Origin: Arachnopeziza araneosa
Taxonomy: Eukaryota > Ascomycota > Leotiomycetes > Helotiales > Arachnopezizaceae
DNA: 64,000 nt
Assembly: GCA_003988855.1 (NCBI GenBank)
Contig: QYAI01000064.1
Span: forward strand, 162,148-226,147
Reading direction: 5' to 3'
A program made the position numbers and the translations under genes. The notes beneath the pieces are model-generated. The model did not search any database and had not been told where the DNA came from. It worked only from the letters and a program-made list of their open reading frames with translations. Below, piece by piece: positions 1 to 12,035 of the stretch. Position 1 is the stretch's first letter. The number at the start of each line of letters is the position of its first letter.

Positions 1-2083
1 GGCTCCTCTCATGAGGAGCCCATCGACACTCTTAGCATGTCCAACCACGAGAGATTTTGTCAACCTTTTCTTATAACATTGATCAGTAAGTTTTGGATCG
101 CTGCGGACGATGCTTCTGGCTGACCAATGCAAACAGGTCGAGCACGACGTTGGAAGTCCAAAATTGCTCGCCGAGGGTACAGATTTGATCTGTCGTGTTT
201 TAATCTCCATGTTTCATTCTCTGAAGCTAGACAACAACTGCTACCCTCGAATACACCCGATCGACGAGACAGCCTTTCTTTCAATATCCATCTTTCTATC
301 CTGTCTAGCATCAAGGCAATTATATGCTATTCGTGGGTCAATCTGTTGTTAATATTAGTTCCTGTCGGGATCATCACGCATACGAGTCAAGCAAACCCTG
401 CTGTGATTTTTGTCTCTAATGCTCTTGCAATTGTCCCTCTATCATTGCTTCTTGCCTACGCAACAGAGTGCATTGCCTGTGACATGGGCGATACCATAGG
501 AGCACTGCTGAACATCAGCTTCGGAAACTTTGCGGAGATTATTCTTTTGTAAGTCCAACTTGTCCGCTTCGCAATGCAAATTCGCTAATGAAACGATGAA
601 GTATGTGAGTGGGGATGATCAATTTAGATTCTCGATCTGACAGCTGCTAATCTATTATCACAGGGCTGCTTTGTTGGAAAATCATATTCAGGTTGTGCAA
701 GCATCGCTGCTCGGCTCAATTCTGGTGAACTTGCTGTTGATTTTGGGCACGGCAATAGTTGCGGGTAGCTTTTATCACGAGGACATGGAATTTAACACGG
801 CAGATGCCAAAGGGTTTGCTTGCCTACTCTGCTTCTCAGTGTTCAGCTTTCTCATTCCAGTAAGTCTGATCGATAGGCAAGGAAACTAGCTAACATCAGT
901 CAAGAGCGCTTTCCACTACTCGTTTAACGACCCAGAGGCTGCGGATCAAGCGGTCCTCACTCTCAGTCGGGTGACCGCACCAACTTTGATGTTTATTTAT
1001 TTCCTCCATTTGCTATTCCAGATCAGAGTCCAAAAGCTTGCAAATGCGTCGCGGGATGTGGCAAGTATCACATCCTGGAGGCGGCGAAGTCAAGACAGCA
1101 TTTCTAGACAGATAAGAAATCTGTCGTCGGTGTCCATCTCAAGGACCATTCGCTTCGCAGACGAGAGCGAAAGCCCATTAGTGGGAAATCCAATAACCAA
1201 CCGAAAAGATTCTGTAGAGATGGAATCAGTGAACCATACCCCAACACCAGCATCTGGAGAGTCAGAGAGCCCGTCAGATGGTGAGGTAGAGATCAATCCC
1301 CATAATGAGGAGGGCAGAGGAAGGAAAATTACAATAGAGCCACCGCAGAGTACAACAGGTGACAACGGTGCACTTCCACAGCCAGGTTATGAACGAGTCA
1401 GCTCACATTCAACCTCACGAAGCTCTTACCGCAGAGATCTGTACCGAGAGCACCCTCGCCACCAAATGTACAGAAGATACGCTCACTCAATTTCCAGGAT
1501 ATGGAGCGATAACGATGTCGACCAGTCATCATCCCCTCCACCCCCAGTCCTGGGGAAAGGTACATCTCTGGCCCTTCTCGTGTTATCCTCGGCCCTGATT
1601 GCGATCTGTGCCGAGTTCCTGGTCAACACCATCGATGCCATGGTTGCCAACAGCATGCTGTCTGAACCAGTCATCGGCCTGATAATCCTGCCCATCGCCG
1701 GCAACGTGGCCGAACACATCACAGCGCTCAGCGTTGCTACCAAGAACAAGATGGATCTCGTCCTCGGCGTGTCTGTCGGATCCTCGATACAGATCGCGCT
1801 TTTTGTAGCGCCGATCATTGTCATTGCCGGATGGGTTCTGGACAAGAACATGACGCTGTATTTTAGCATCTTCGAAACAGTCACCATGGTTGCCTCGGCA
1901 TTGGTTGTTGTTGTTTTGATTCTGAATGGACGGACCAATTACTTTGAAGGCAGCATTCTCTGCGCATGTTACGCTCTTTTTGGGTAAGTTCTTGCATCGG
2001 TGTCGAAACTGTACTGACTCGGGTTTCCTTCTGATAGGATAGGAGCGTACCTTCTACCTGATTGGAGCGGAAGAAAGGGGTAG
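1..2083 (+). CDS. Vacuolar Ca2+/H+ exchanger (CAX/VCX1 family), start uncertain at window edge
   Basis: Cation/proton antiporter expected in the vacuole membrane, sequestering cytosolic Ca2+ using the proton gradient. Exons as read: (1 or 37)-85, 137-548, 664-859, 905-1983 and 2038-2083; frame is kept across all four introns. Two characteristic cation-binding repeats are present: GNFAEI in the N-terminal half and GNVAEH in the C-terminal half, each within strings of hydrophobic helices. Between the halves is a long Ser/Arg/Pro-rich, probably cytosolic loop of about 200 residues, longer than in yeast VCX1. The last exon supplies the end of the final helix and a short basic tail. The reading frame is open to base 1. 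An in-frame ATG at 37 could be the start, but the gene may begin outside the window. Family assignment is secure; the 5' end is not. Confidence 0.88.
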
Positions 2084-4466
2084 AAAAAGAATAATGCTGT
2101 AGAATATTTTCTCGCCGATTGGCTTGACTTTGTCATGAAATGTTTAGTTCAGAGTATCATTTTTGAGTTGGCTTATTCGCTGTGGAGGTTGATCAAGGCA
2201 GATACGCAAACATCTATCATATCTAGCGGCGTTGCCTCTACGTAGTGCGTGTCACTGGCCAACGCATTAGCACAAGGTAAATCCATCACCGTTTATCATA
2301 CCATCATGTCCGTAGCTGAACTAAGTGGAAAAAGACGATAAGAAGCATCTTCATGATTAAAGTCGTTCGACTGTGGTTTTCGTCAAAGGAACCTGTCCAC
2401 AATAATTTTCGGTTCATTTTCCAAGCGTTTTAAAATCTCTTGAAGTCCAAGAGTTTCCTTGATCGCTTGCTCGAGATGCTCATTTCCCAGATTTCGACCA
2501 TTGTCTGCGTCATTGCTCCTCATGGAGTCGTACAGTTACATTTGCATGTCTGAACAGCATCCCCAAACTCTGATCGACGCAAACACTAACCATAATCTGA
2601 ACGCAAATGATCATTCGTCTTCTGATTCTGGAAGATTCACACATGGCTGTTGTGAGATCAACCTAGCGCACCCCAGCACTCTCACAGTACTCTCAGCTTT
2701 CTCAATCAACATAGCACCACCAGCTCTCGTTACAAATACATAGCTTTTCAACGCAAACCATCGAAACTCCCGTCAAGACTAGTCTTCACGCTCCCATCAA
2801 GACCCTCATCGACACTCCCAATAACATCACATCCCAACCCAGAGCAAAACAGATCTCAACAATATGAACAACAACAAAATTCCTGCAGCAAACTCTCATA
2901 AAATATGACATCGCATGGGTTCCTTCAGCCCGAAATCAAAATCATCAAAATGACCTTCGTCTAGCGAATCTTAGGTAGTCAACACTCAAGCCAAAGAGCT
3001 CCCTCCTGTGGCATCTCATCGAACAAGGTTCCATTCTCGAAATCCCAAGCCGACATCTTCCATTCCATACCAACATCTCGAAAAGAAGAACCCGTATCCA
3101 CCAACCCCACCTCCAAAAAAAACCCCATCTCCCACCAACCCACCACCCACCTCCCATCTCATCCCATCCCATCCTATCCCATCCCTCGGCGCAGTCTCGC
3201 CTCTACTCCATCCCCACTTCTTTTCCGTATCGCACCACCTTGATGCGGAACCAGCCCATCCCTCCGTCGCCCACCCGCTACTCCGAGCCGCTCCCTTTTC
3301 CGGGAATTGGTTTTCCGTATCCGCTTCCACGGCACACCTCGACCGCCACCAATTGGCGATATCAAATTCATGGTGAGAATGAAGCAAAAGCTTCGAAGCA
3401 ACGATACTCTCTTACATATCTCTACGATCATATTCCATCCCCAAGGCAATCAAACTGGTGGAGCACGAAGAAGAGACGGTGAAATCGACAATGGATGGGA
3501 TCAGGTACTTCTGGTCTACATCCAAACCAAGAGAAAAGCGATATTTTACAGTATTATCAGGGATTCATAAGCCACAAATACGGTATAGATAAATAATAGA
3601 TTGATAGGGTAGTGCTACGTTGATTGGTTGATGGTTAAAAAAGGAGCTACAGTCTTGTAAAGATTTCTGGTTTATTCTACATTAAAGAGATTGAATGTTT
3701 AAAAGAATAAATAAGGTCAGCAACTCAATTTGATACAGTATTGAGATGCTTTACTGAAATAACTAGTTGATCAAGTAGGCAAACTAGGGGGTATCTACTT
3801 TGAGAGTCAGGTGATGGTCACGTGTTGGATCGTCTGAGAACTCTCTGGAAAAGTGTCCGAAACTAATCACCAATAAAAAGCCTACCTCGGTGAAAATCTA
3901 CACTACGGGGAGGGGGTATGTCAATTTCACCATCTTGTGAAACCGGAAGTAGTCTTACCCTTCAGCTTTGAAGTTGTTAGTCCTGATAAGCAGCCGCCAT
4001 CCTGTGCCGGATTCCTGGAAGGCGAGCCGCCAAACCGGCAAAGTGGGATATACGATGCTAATTATTGAATGAAGCACCGATTCTCGCAATGATGAAGAGA
4101 AATAAAGAAGCTGTATATCTGCAAGTCGCTTCATTCATCGCAGATTCCCAGCAATCCTGGAGCTTTTCCGAGGAAGACGCAACACTCGCCGGTGCGGATA
4201 AATGAAGCCTTGCAATCATCCAATATGTGCCGTGCGCCATTGTCGAATGGATAGCGTGTCAGCCTGCAAAGAATCAAGTCTCGCAATCATTTTCTTGCTG
4301 TGCCAGTGATATGCGCCTGGACCCCTATGGTGGCAACACTTCGGACCAATCATCTTAGGGTCCATACATGAGCCGAGGCACAGCGTCGCTCACTCAACGC
4401 CAACAACTCAGCCATACATAACTCCATCGCTGCCTACCCTCTTCGCAATCATATCCCAAGGATGGG
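2084..4466. other. Intergenic stretch, no supported gene
   Basis: About 2.4 kb with no convincing coding signal; open frames here lack domain-like composition and splice context. Positions about 3068-3225 are a pyrimidine/CCCATC-rich low-complexity tract, and its open frames on both strands are compositional artefacts. The last few hundred bases should contain the promoter of the J-protein gene. Confidence 0.5.
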
Positions 4467-5723
4467 ATGGCGAGCGCAGAGGACTTCTACGCCATTCTTG
4501 AGGTCTCCTCATCTGCGCCCTTTACGGAGATTCAGAAATCATATCGGCGATTGGCGTTGAGATGTCATCCTGATAAGAACAAAGGCAAGGCTACCGCTGC
4601 GACAGCGCAATTCCAGAGACTGGTGAGAGCGTGGGAGACGTTGAAGGACGCAACAAAAAGAGCTGAATATGATCGTGTCAGGGTAACCTTGAGCTGGGAG
4701 GAGGAGCTTGACAACGAAGCGAAGAAGACGGCTGCGAAAGCGAGGAAGAGAAGGCGAGATGTTGATCAGGAAGTGACAGCGAATTGGTCCACACAGCCTT
4801 CGCCAACGGGGAGCACCAATCCGAATCCATTTGGCGCTGCGAACCGGTGTCAAAGAATTCGGGACTGGAAAAGTGGGGCGGCTTCAGATTACACATCGCG
4901 CTTGCACTGCTTGAAGGATTCCCAGACCAAGTTGCGCCAGATGGTACAGGCCGTGCAGGGCTTTACACTTTATTCTTCCAGTACCCCAATAGCTGCCACA
5001 TTTGGATTTAACTTACAGGCAATTCCATCACTGAGAGCGGCCATCAAGGAATATTCCCCCGAGTATGACCTTCAGAAGCATATCCTGCAGCTCATCAGGA
5101 AGGTCAAGACAGATGCAGACCGCTTAGCTCCACAGACGCAGTATCTGAAAGACTGGCGCGAGAAATACAGCTTGCTGATTGAGAAGACGGCGGAAGAAGA
5201 TGTGCTGGAGTATGAAGAAGCAGAAGCCAAAGCTCGAAGTACACTGGTTCAAGAAGCATTGCAGTTTCTGGGGCCGAGAGATCTCAATCCTCCACTATTC
5301 AGTATGATCGACGAAAGAGGATTGGCCATCAACCGCTGGAAGATGCTATCTAGAGTTAGACCTGCGGTTGCATATCCGCTGGATCTCTCCCATCTGGAGA
5401 TGGGCATTTTCGAAGGACCGTGGCATCAAGGTAGCAATTGGGAGCGGATCGGCGGAGAGCATCCGTGTGGAAGATGTGGTCAACTCGCCTTCAACTTTCT
5501 GATCGAGTGCGGTCCGGCTCAATGTCAGAACTGTCGAATAATTGTCTGTCATGCTTGCCATCGCGATTTGGTTTTGCTGCGCGATTTTCATGAATGGATC
5601 CAGGCTCCAGAAGGCTCCATGCCCAACTCCCTCTTCTCACTCGATATCGACCAAGACGCAGTCCTATCAGGAGCTCCTCATGCGGGATTTGGATATGATT
5701 TTGGGGGTAGTGCCCGAATATGA
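4467..5723 (+). CDS. J-domain (DnaJ/Hsp40) protein with C-terminal Cys-rich zinc-ribbon-like segment
   Basis: Hsp70 co-chaperone, 418 aa, intronless. Residues about 5-70 form a canonical J domain: the DFYAILEV start, the HPDKN motif that stimulates Hsp70 ATPase, and the closing AEYDRV helix. A basic stretch follows (KARKRRR, around residue 90), then a helical middle region of unknown type. Near the C-terminus (about residues 333-365) lie four CxxC-type pairs (CGRC, CQNC, CHAC plus flanking Cys) that could bind zinc. There is no G/F region or DnaJ-type zinc domain, so this is a class C (DNAJC-like) protein with a private C-terminus. Another ATG three bases upstream is out of frame, which supports the start used here. 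Confidence 0.85.
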   Translation: MASAEDFYAILEVSSSAPFTEIQKSYRRLALRCHPDKNKGKATAATAQFQRLVRAWETLKDATKRAEYDRVRVTLSWEEELDNEAKKTAAKARKRRRDVDQEVTANWSTQPSPTGSTNPNPFGAANRCQRIRDWKSGAASDYTSRLHCLKDSQTKLRQMVQAVQGFTLYSSSTPIAATFGFNLQAIPSLRAAIKEYSPEYDLQKHILQLIRKVKTDADRLAPQTQYLKDWREKYSLLIEKTAEEDVLEYEEAEAKARSTLVQEALQFLGPRDLNPPLFSMIDERGLAINRWKMLSRVRPAVAYPLDLSHLEMGIFEGPWHQGSNWERIGGEHPCGRCGQLAFNFLIECGPAQCQNCRIIVCHACHRDLVLLRDFHEWIQAPEGSMPNSLFSLDIDQDAVLSGAPHAGFGYDFGGSARI

Positions 5724-6765
5724 GTGAAGAGAGTGAAGGGCGCTCAGCCCAACTTCGAAAGGTGTCGTGGTGGTGCCGTGAGTCAAGCTCTGACCAGCAA
5801 TCAGTGACTCTGGGGTCTTGTGATCTGCTCATGCCAGTCATCTCTCAGTCTGCATCTGGAAGCCGCGATATGAGAGGAGGGTGTGGGAGATAATTTGCAA
5901 GTGAGCGGGGATGAAGACTTCGATTCGAAGCTTTGGAGGCCCATCTTTGGGGAAATCGTGGGGTACCTCACCGTTTTCGTCTGAACTCCCAAAAGGACAC
6001 ATGCGCTCGAAAGGGATAGTACAACCAACGGCTTCGAGACACGTTCGAAGGGGGACTGCAAAGGATCCCCATTGCAGCATCACGGGATTTGGTTGGTGTT
6101 TGGCGTTGCTTGGGACTCGAGGGTGAAAGGGGAGACTGGCGCGATTTTGTTTGGTAGATAACGGAAGAGAGAGGAATCTTATAGAATCCGATGCAAAGCC
6201 CGTGGCCTATTGACGTTGTCCTTGCCAACGGTCATGACTGCCGGGTGACAGAACGCCCAGTGACTTGTCCCCGACTGCTGGCCAATGAGCTGGGCGCTGC
6301 CCCTGATTCGCTTGATGCTCCGCCCGGCTTCAGGCATGAAGCGATGACGATGCATGACAACTGGACGAATAACAACATCGAATTGTGTGAAGCAGCATCC
6401 AGGCACGTAACACCATGACTCCTTGCCCAAAGCCACAACACGTCCCTCCTCATTGGGCACACGCCATCACGTGTGACGCGAGTGAGGCCGCCAGGCAGCC
6501 AGCCAGCCACCCAGCTCTATCTCGCTTTTCGTTTGCCTTCGCCCTCCCTCTTCCTTCCTCACCACACCCGTTCGGGCGCCAAAAGACTACATAAGGATCT
6601 CTAGACTTTCTTTGAATTTCTTGAGAACCCCTTCCTGGGCCCAGTCAATCATTTTGTGCGTCAAGTTTTCACTCACCTCGACACTCTTTTCGTCACTCGT
6701 TCAGTCGCATTCCCCACTATCCCCGATAAGGCCAGCCTCAACGTCAACACATCCCCACCGCAGTC
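5724..6765. other. Intergenic and promoter region of the BTB gene
   Basis: No gene supported. The last 250 bases are pyrimidine-rich with a CATAAGG-like element near 6590, typical of fungal core promoters and 5' leaders, directly ahead of the ATG at 6766. Confidence 0.4.
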
Positions 6766-7746
6766 ATGTTCAAGCGCTCTTTCAGAACGAACGATCGCGT
6801 CGAGAAGGCTGTCAAGTTGAAGAAGTCGTATAGGGATCCTGCGAAAGTGTCGAAATTGCAGAGGTCGTTCGATCAGGGCCCGCCTGTTGGCAGGTATGCT
6901 GTCTGTTCGTCGCGCGAGCCATTGCATCGCTCTAACATGTTGAACAGCACTCTGACTTCGCCGATTGTGACCTTTACCATCGGCAGAGAAGGACGGCTTT
7001 TCGCAGCGCACGAGGACGTCATCTCCATCTCACCGTTCTTTGCGGCGGCATGTAGAGGCCAATTCCTCGAGGCTGAGAGTAAGAGGATCGATCTTCCCGA
7101 CGAAGAACCTGAAATCTTCTCCTGTGTTCTCGAATACCTATACGTAAGTGCTCATGACTCTATCCATCAAGGACCCACACTGACCTCTCAACTGCAGAAG
7201 GGCGACTACTACCCCCGCTTGATCCAAAACAAGCGCAAAAACTCTTGGGAACTCGAGGATGCAGTGAGCTCACCAAACCCTGAAAACACCGGTGGTCGCG
7301 GATCTGTCGAGGCTACAATATATCTCTCCAGCGTGGGAGAACACCTTTTAAGGGATACCGTCATATACTGTGCCGCGGAGAAGTACGGCCTAGAGGAACT
7401 CAAGCGCCTTGCTCTACGGAAGCAGGGTCTGCAGAGTGGAATCGAAGTTGCTACCATCCTCCGGAGTGCGAGGTATGCTTATGACAACACGCCGGACACG
7501 GACTCGCGGCTCCGCGCTCATTATCTTGCCTTGATAATCAGATGCCGCAAGACATTCAAGAGGAGCGGAACCATGCAGACAGAAATGGAGAGTGGCGGTA
7601 AACTTTTCTTTGACCTTTTCGTAGCTCTGTGCAATCATGTCGATGATATTGTGGAGATAGGGTAAGCTTATATTTAACCTTGAATTGTGGGATAACATCT
7701 TACTAATCCTCTTTCCAGGAATTCCAAATCTCCCAGGACCATCTAA
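6766..7746 (+). CDS. BTB/POZ domain protein
   Basis: Probable protein-interaction adaptor, possibly for Cullin-3 ligases as in other BTB proteins (family knowledge). Exons as read: 6766-6893, 6948-7143, 7198-7661 and 7719-7746. After a basic N-terminus the BTB fold runs through TFTIG, FAAHEDVIS and SPFFAAAC to VLEYLYKGDYYPRL, a hallmark of a widespread fungal BTB group that is formed only when the second intron is removed. The C-terminal half (FFDLFVALCNHVDDI) is conserved-looking and helical. The first two introns are each exactly 54 nt, divisible by three and free of stops, so retaining them would insert 18 residues apiece. The final exon is short and its frame is the least certain part of the model. 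Confidence 0.8.
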
Positions 7747-8819
7747 AGTTGCATATCTGCGAGAGGTGTGTTGCGCGGAGTTAAATTGTTTCGAGGACGA
7801 CTGTCACCTCCATCAGATTGGACCTTTGGAATTTGCTGCTGTTGCTTGCACGACACAAATTCACTTCGTATTATGAGGTTGGCCGCCTTCCGATGAATGG
7901 ATAACATCATCCTCCACTCTTTATAATACCCCTGCGTTGCTGTTTGGATTGTTGAATGGAAGGAAATGCGTTTGCTTTCGAGTTTCGACCTCGGCATATT
8001 CTACCCTGAGGGCATGTTTATGATCAAGGCGATCTCATCACTGGTCGGGCGACTTCTTCGCACCACTCTTCTCCTTTCTGTTGGGATGTATGGGAAAGCT
8101 GCAGCTGTAGTTGTGTTCATGATCTTGATGACTATGAATGGGTGATCCCTAGCGGATATATCAGACGAAAGCCCTCGTCAAGGCAATTTAATGAGAGATT
8201 CGGCCACCTCAACTGTTTCTCTTCTTGCTTGATATGTGAGGTCGTTGTTTGGAGGCTGACATCGTCAATCATCGGTAGAGATCAGATCTGATGATTGACC
8301 GTAATAACCTTAAAATCTCCGGCAGCCTCTCAAGCCCAGATTCTGTTTTCGATGCCGTTTCGCAATGTCTTGGGACCTGGGACCGCCACAAGGCTCTCCT
8401 TCTACATTTGTTTGCCAAGTTTCTTCAGACGAGAAAGCCTTCGCCAAGGGACCAATTGTATTGCTTCATTCTTCGGATTTAGTATGCACCTCAGCCGCAC
8501 ACGCCCATGTCCTGATCCTGCATTAAGCTAGAACTCAACTTTGGTTCGACGCCAACAAAAAGTATGGACTGGGCTGGCCAATCTCGGTGCAGGACAGTAT
8601 ATTGAGGAGATGATGGGATATTCTTAGCGCACAGTGACCCCCGAACAGGGTTCTGGGTATCTTCTGTCGAAAGGGGCCTAGACATGCTACTCCGCCAGCT
8701 TCTTCCCGCTGAGAACCTCCCTTCTTGCTCACGCGCTGTTTTCCTCCTCTGATTAAATCCCTCTTCTCTTCTTTTCCCTCTTTTGGCGAGTAGACCACTC
8801 GCCCAACGATCATTTCAAC
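7747..8819. other. Intergenic stretch
   Basis: About 1.07 kb between two + strand genes. I see no domain-bearing frame. It should hold the 3' UTR of the BTB gene and the promoter of the secreted membrane protein, whose leader is pyrimidine-rich from about 8690 onward. Confidence 0.4.
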
Positions 8820-9977
8820 ATGACTTCCACTCGCTTGATCGTCTTATTTTCGTTTCTCGTCGCAAGTTCTCAGGCTCGTACTTTTGCTCGATTGGTGACG
8901 CAGGAGAGAGCGACATATCAGGGAGGATGGGCATTGGGACTGCCTGGAGCGACTTGCCCAGCGGATGCGCCAGTTTCTTGCGGAACGAACGATCAAACTG
9001 TGAATCCAACATGTTGCCCCAGCGGTCAGACTTGCTTTGGGTTAATCAATCCCCACTGCTGCCCTACAGGTTCGTAAACCAAGGTGTGGAAGCTGGAAAA
9101 GAGTTTAACTGATTCTTGAACAGATACTGATTGCTCAAATGTTGTGACCAACGTCCCCGTTTGCGCGAATTCAACTTGGAATATGTATTCTCTGGATTCT
9201 AGCACCTTCTTCTGCTGCGAACCAGGTCAAATCGGTGTCAAACCAATAAATGGTCAAACAGGAATTTGTGAACCATCAGACCAACAACTCGCAGCATCCC
9301 GCATAGCAACACCCGCAAGCCAAATCGGAGGCGCAGCTGTTACATCCGAATCTGGATCAGCTCCAACTTCCCAGAGCACCTTGACGAGCACCTTGACGAA
9401 TGGAGGAGTAACAACAATCACCACAGCCGTACCTTCCTCAACTGTAACAGCAACATCCACTTCAGCTGGAATTGGAGGATATACACCACCATCAGAGCCT
9501 GGCAACAGTGTATATGTGACAGGACTTTCCTTGGGTGCCAAAATCGGCCTGGCAATCGCTTTCGGCGTTGCAGTTATTCTTTTTATTGCAGCGATCGTGT
9601 GGTGCTACAGACGTCGCCGTGCGCGCAGGGAGCAATTCCAAGCGGCCTTGTTGGGTGCAGGATACAATGCGCCCAGTAATGGAGGTCAAGCACCGATGCA
9701 GCAGGGACAGATGCAGCAGGGGCAAATGCCGCAAGGACAAGCTCCACAGTATATGCAAACGCCCCCACAACAATATACGAGCCCTATATCGGAATATAAG
9801 TACCCAGCAGTAGGAGTATCACCTACTGGGTACGGACAAACTCCACCGCTTGAGACAGCAACACTACATAGTCAGAATAGCTATGTGCCACCTACGCCAC
9901 AATATCCCGGTGGTCCGGAGCCGGTAGAAGCACCACAAGCTTGGGAAAGAGGAGTGGAATTGGGTCCGGGGAAATAG
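8820..9977 (+). CDS. Secreted Cys-rich single-pass membrane protein, receptor-like (paralogue of 52311-53340)
   Basis: Exons 8820-9069 and 9124-9977. A signal peptide (about residues 1-20, LIVLFSFLVASSQA) is followed by a Cys-rich ectodomain with paired cysteines (CCPSG, HCCPT, FFCCEPGQ) and the CANSTWNMY signature. Then comes a Ser/Thr-rich stalk suited to O-glycosylation, one transmembrane helix (IGLAIAFGVAVILFIAAIV) with a positive stop-transfer cluster RRRRARR, and a Gln/Pro-rich cytosolic tail with a short tandem repeat built on QQGQM. The architecture resembles fungal wall-sensing or surface proteins, but I recognise no named family, so function is not assigned. The same exon order, Cys pattern and topology recur on the other strand at 52.3-53.3 kb. 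Confidence 0.82.
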
Positions 9978-10458
9978 AAGGAAGTGCTGGATCTTTGGGA
10001 GGTTTTCGTGGTAGTCATTATCGTGTTTCTTGCTTTGAGCGTTTTTCTGTAACCATGTCAGCGTCTTCTAGCGTATTGTATTTAACTTGCTCATAAAGCT
10101 ACTAGGCATATTATTTGTCTTTATCAAAATCTGTAATCTTGCTTCCAAGTATTGTAGAAAGAATCGCAGACTCACATACCTTCAGCTGTCTTTGTAGATC
10201 TCGTGCTTTCATTTCTTTTTCGTCTTGTCGTTGCTGTTCCAGTTTCGAATATCGTGTTGAGCCTCCAGGACCTGTAGCACTAGGTAGAAACTAGATTAGA
10301 AAGAATGGAGGTGTTCAAGTTAACGCCACACACGTGTTGCTTTCGCGCCTTCCTTAGGTAACTTGTTGACATTTGACTTTTCACAATTCTCGCAGCAAAG
10401 ACTACCAACCATTTCCACTACTGAGCATACATCGTAGTCGTATTTTAATCCTTTAACA
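9978..10458. other. Intergenic stretch
   Basis: About 480 bp at the border between conserved genes and the decayed block. No feature is supported. Confidence 0.4.
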
Positions 10459-12035
10459 ATGGCAACACCAGCACAAGAAAATCAAGGCGACAAGCTGAAT
10501 GCGGATATTTGGTTTCTGATCCTTGGAATTGTACTCGAGTTTCGCGCTGCGGACACAATTATCATGCAAATTTGCTCATCAATACCCTAGGCTGGTGCTG
10601 TACATTGGAGCAATATCGAATATCAGATTATAAAGCCATGGGCATATCAAAGTCGTTTGATTTCAAGGATATTTGATGCAGCTCTCAAACCGCACGTTTA
10701 TACTTGCGTGGGCCTAGCTGCTCCCCCTGCCCAATTGGAGGAAAAGCTAGATAAGAACTCTAAAGCATCACAAAAGTTCGTTGCAAGTTCGCTATTTTGT
10801 GGACATCCTTGAGGGCGGGAAAGTTTTGACATTGTTTAGGGAGTATTCAACGATTTACAAAAACTTTATGCTTGAACCCCGAATATAACCCTCCAATTCA
10901 AAAGATTCTCGCGGAACTAGTTGGAAAATGCAACAAATTAGAAGAAGTTTAGTTTGTGCAAACCTTCTGTTATCGTACCAACATACATTGACTTTGATAG
11001 CTGGGTAAATGACAAACAAATTCAACCACATTAGCAAAAAGAAGCCGGAACTCTCGCTACAGTGTATCTAGGTGCTTTTTTATTAAAGGCGCGGAGCTAC
11101 TTTGTCGAAGCCACGGAGTGAAGAATCAGAGCTCGAAGTATAAACGCCAATGAGGTTGTATCCAATAACGTCAAACAAGAAGTGATATGCGAAGACAAGA
11201 ATGCTTGCGAAGCCTTACATAGATTTTCCTTTCACAGTCCTATGGGAATTGACGGGCGACGCTCCGTAAATGCGCTACATATCAACAAGTACTCAAGACG
11301 CAATTTCACAATATTTGTTCCAACAGACGATCTATTTCCACTAATGATCGAGCTTCAACTTGAAAATTACTATTGGTCTCCCCATGTACAGGAAGGTATC
11401 CACCATTTGTAGGACTTTTCGTGCCTTCGAAGCATAACGCTTAAGGAAATGGACATGATAGAGTTTTTGGAATCATTGTCTCCTCCATCGATGTCTCAAC
11501 TTTGTTCTATCAAGCTCGAAGACTGTAACTTATGGGCAAATGAGGACTTTCGGGAAGTGCGCCGTGTGGATATTTTATTTCAGCAAATGATTAACCTCGA
11601 ACATTTGAATATTGCATGCAGAGGATGGGGTAAAGTCTTGAACTCCGGGGTACTACGCCACTTCGCCAGCACATTAAAGTCGCTTCATTTGAGGTCCGGC
11701 CTGGATTTTAATGATAACGAGTTAGAAATCGGGGCTAAAAATGCGAAAGAAATTGGTTCAATCTTCACATCTCTAGAGGAGTTTGGATTGGTTTATGAAA
11801 CAAGTAGTTTTCAGGTAAGTTAGTTTGAAAGTGCCCAAAGATTGTATGGGAATCCGAGTTCTAAAACTTTCCTCTTGAAGTGTCAAATCTCTCTTCATTG
11901 TCTAAGAAGCTGATGAGTCATACATAGCAAGAAGAGTCGCTCAATCGGTTAGCTGATTTCACTTCTCTCAAGAAGCTTACGCTTTACACTTCTATGAAAT
12001 TTGGGAGAGGAAGAGACTCTTTAAGTCTCGTATAG
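10459..12035 (+). pseudogene. Decayed F-box/leucine-rich-repeat-like gene
   Basis: One frame (that of the ATG at 10459) holds the recognisable pieces of an F-box/LRR-type protein but is broken repeatedly. An N-terminal LNADIW segment is followed by SRIFDAALKPHVYTCVGL, similar to the post-F-box part of this fungal family. LRR-like blocks follow at 11182-11409 and 11413-11814 (LRSITLKEM, SLHLRSGL). A plausible intron at 11815-11927 leads to a further LRR-like exon (SLKKLTLYTS) ending at 12035. In-frame stops lie at 10588, 10810, 10837, 11119 and 11410. The first could be skipped by a 60-nt intron (10531-10590), but the others have no such escape. The substrate specificity of the original protein cannot be told. 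Confidence 0.55.

Noticed and set aside
2945..3480. Several open frames on both strands over the CCCATC/pyrimidine-rich tract
   Set aside because: Low-complexity composition removes stops on both strands; no start context, splice sites or domain content.
4230..4300. Possible tRNA-like sequence
   Set aside because: No consistent acceptor stem, and the T-arm GGTTCGAATCC box is missing; I found no convincing tRNA anywhere in the window.
10459..12035. Intact multi-exon F-box/LRR gene
   Set aside because: Only one of at least five in-frame stops can be removed by a plausible intron.
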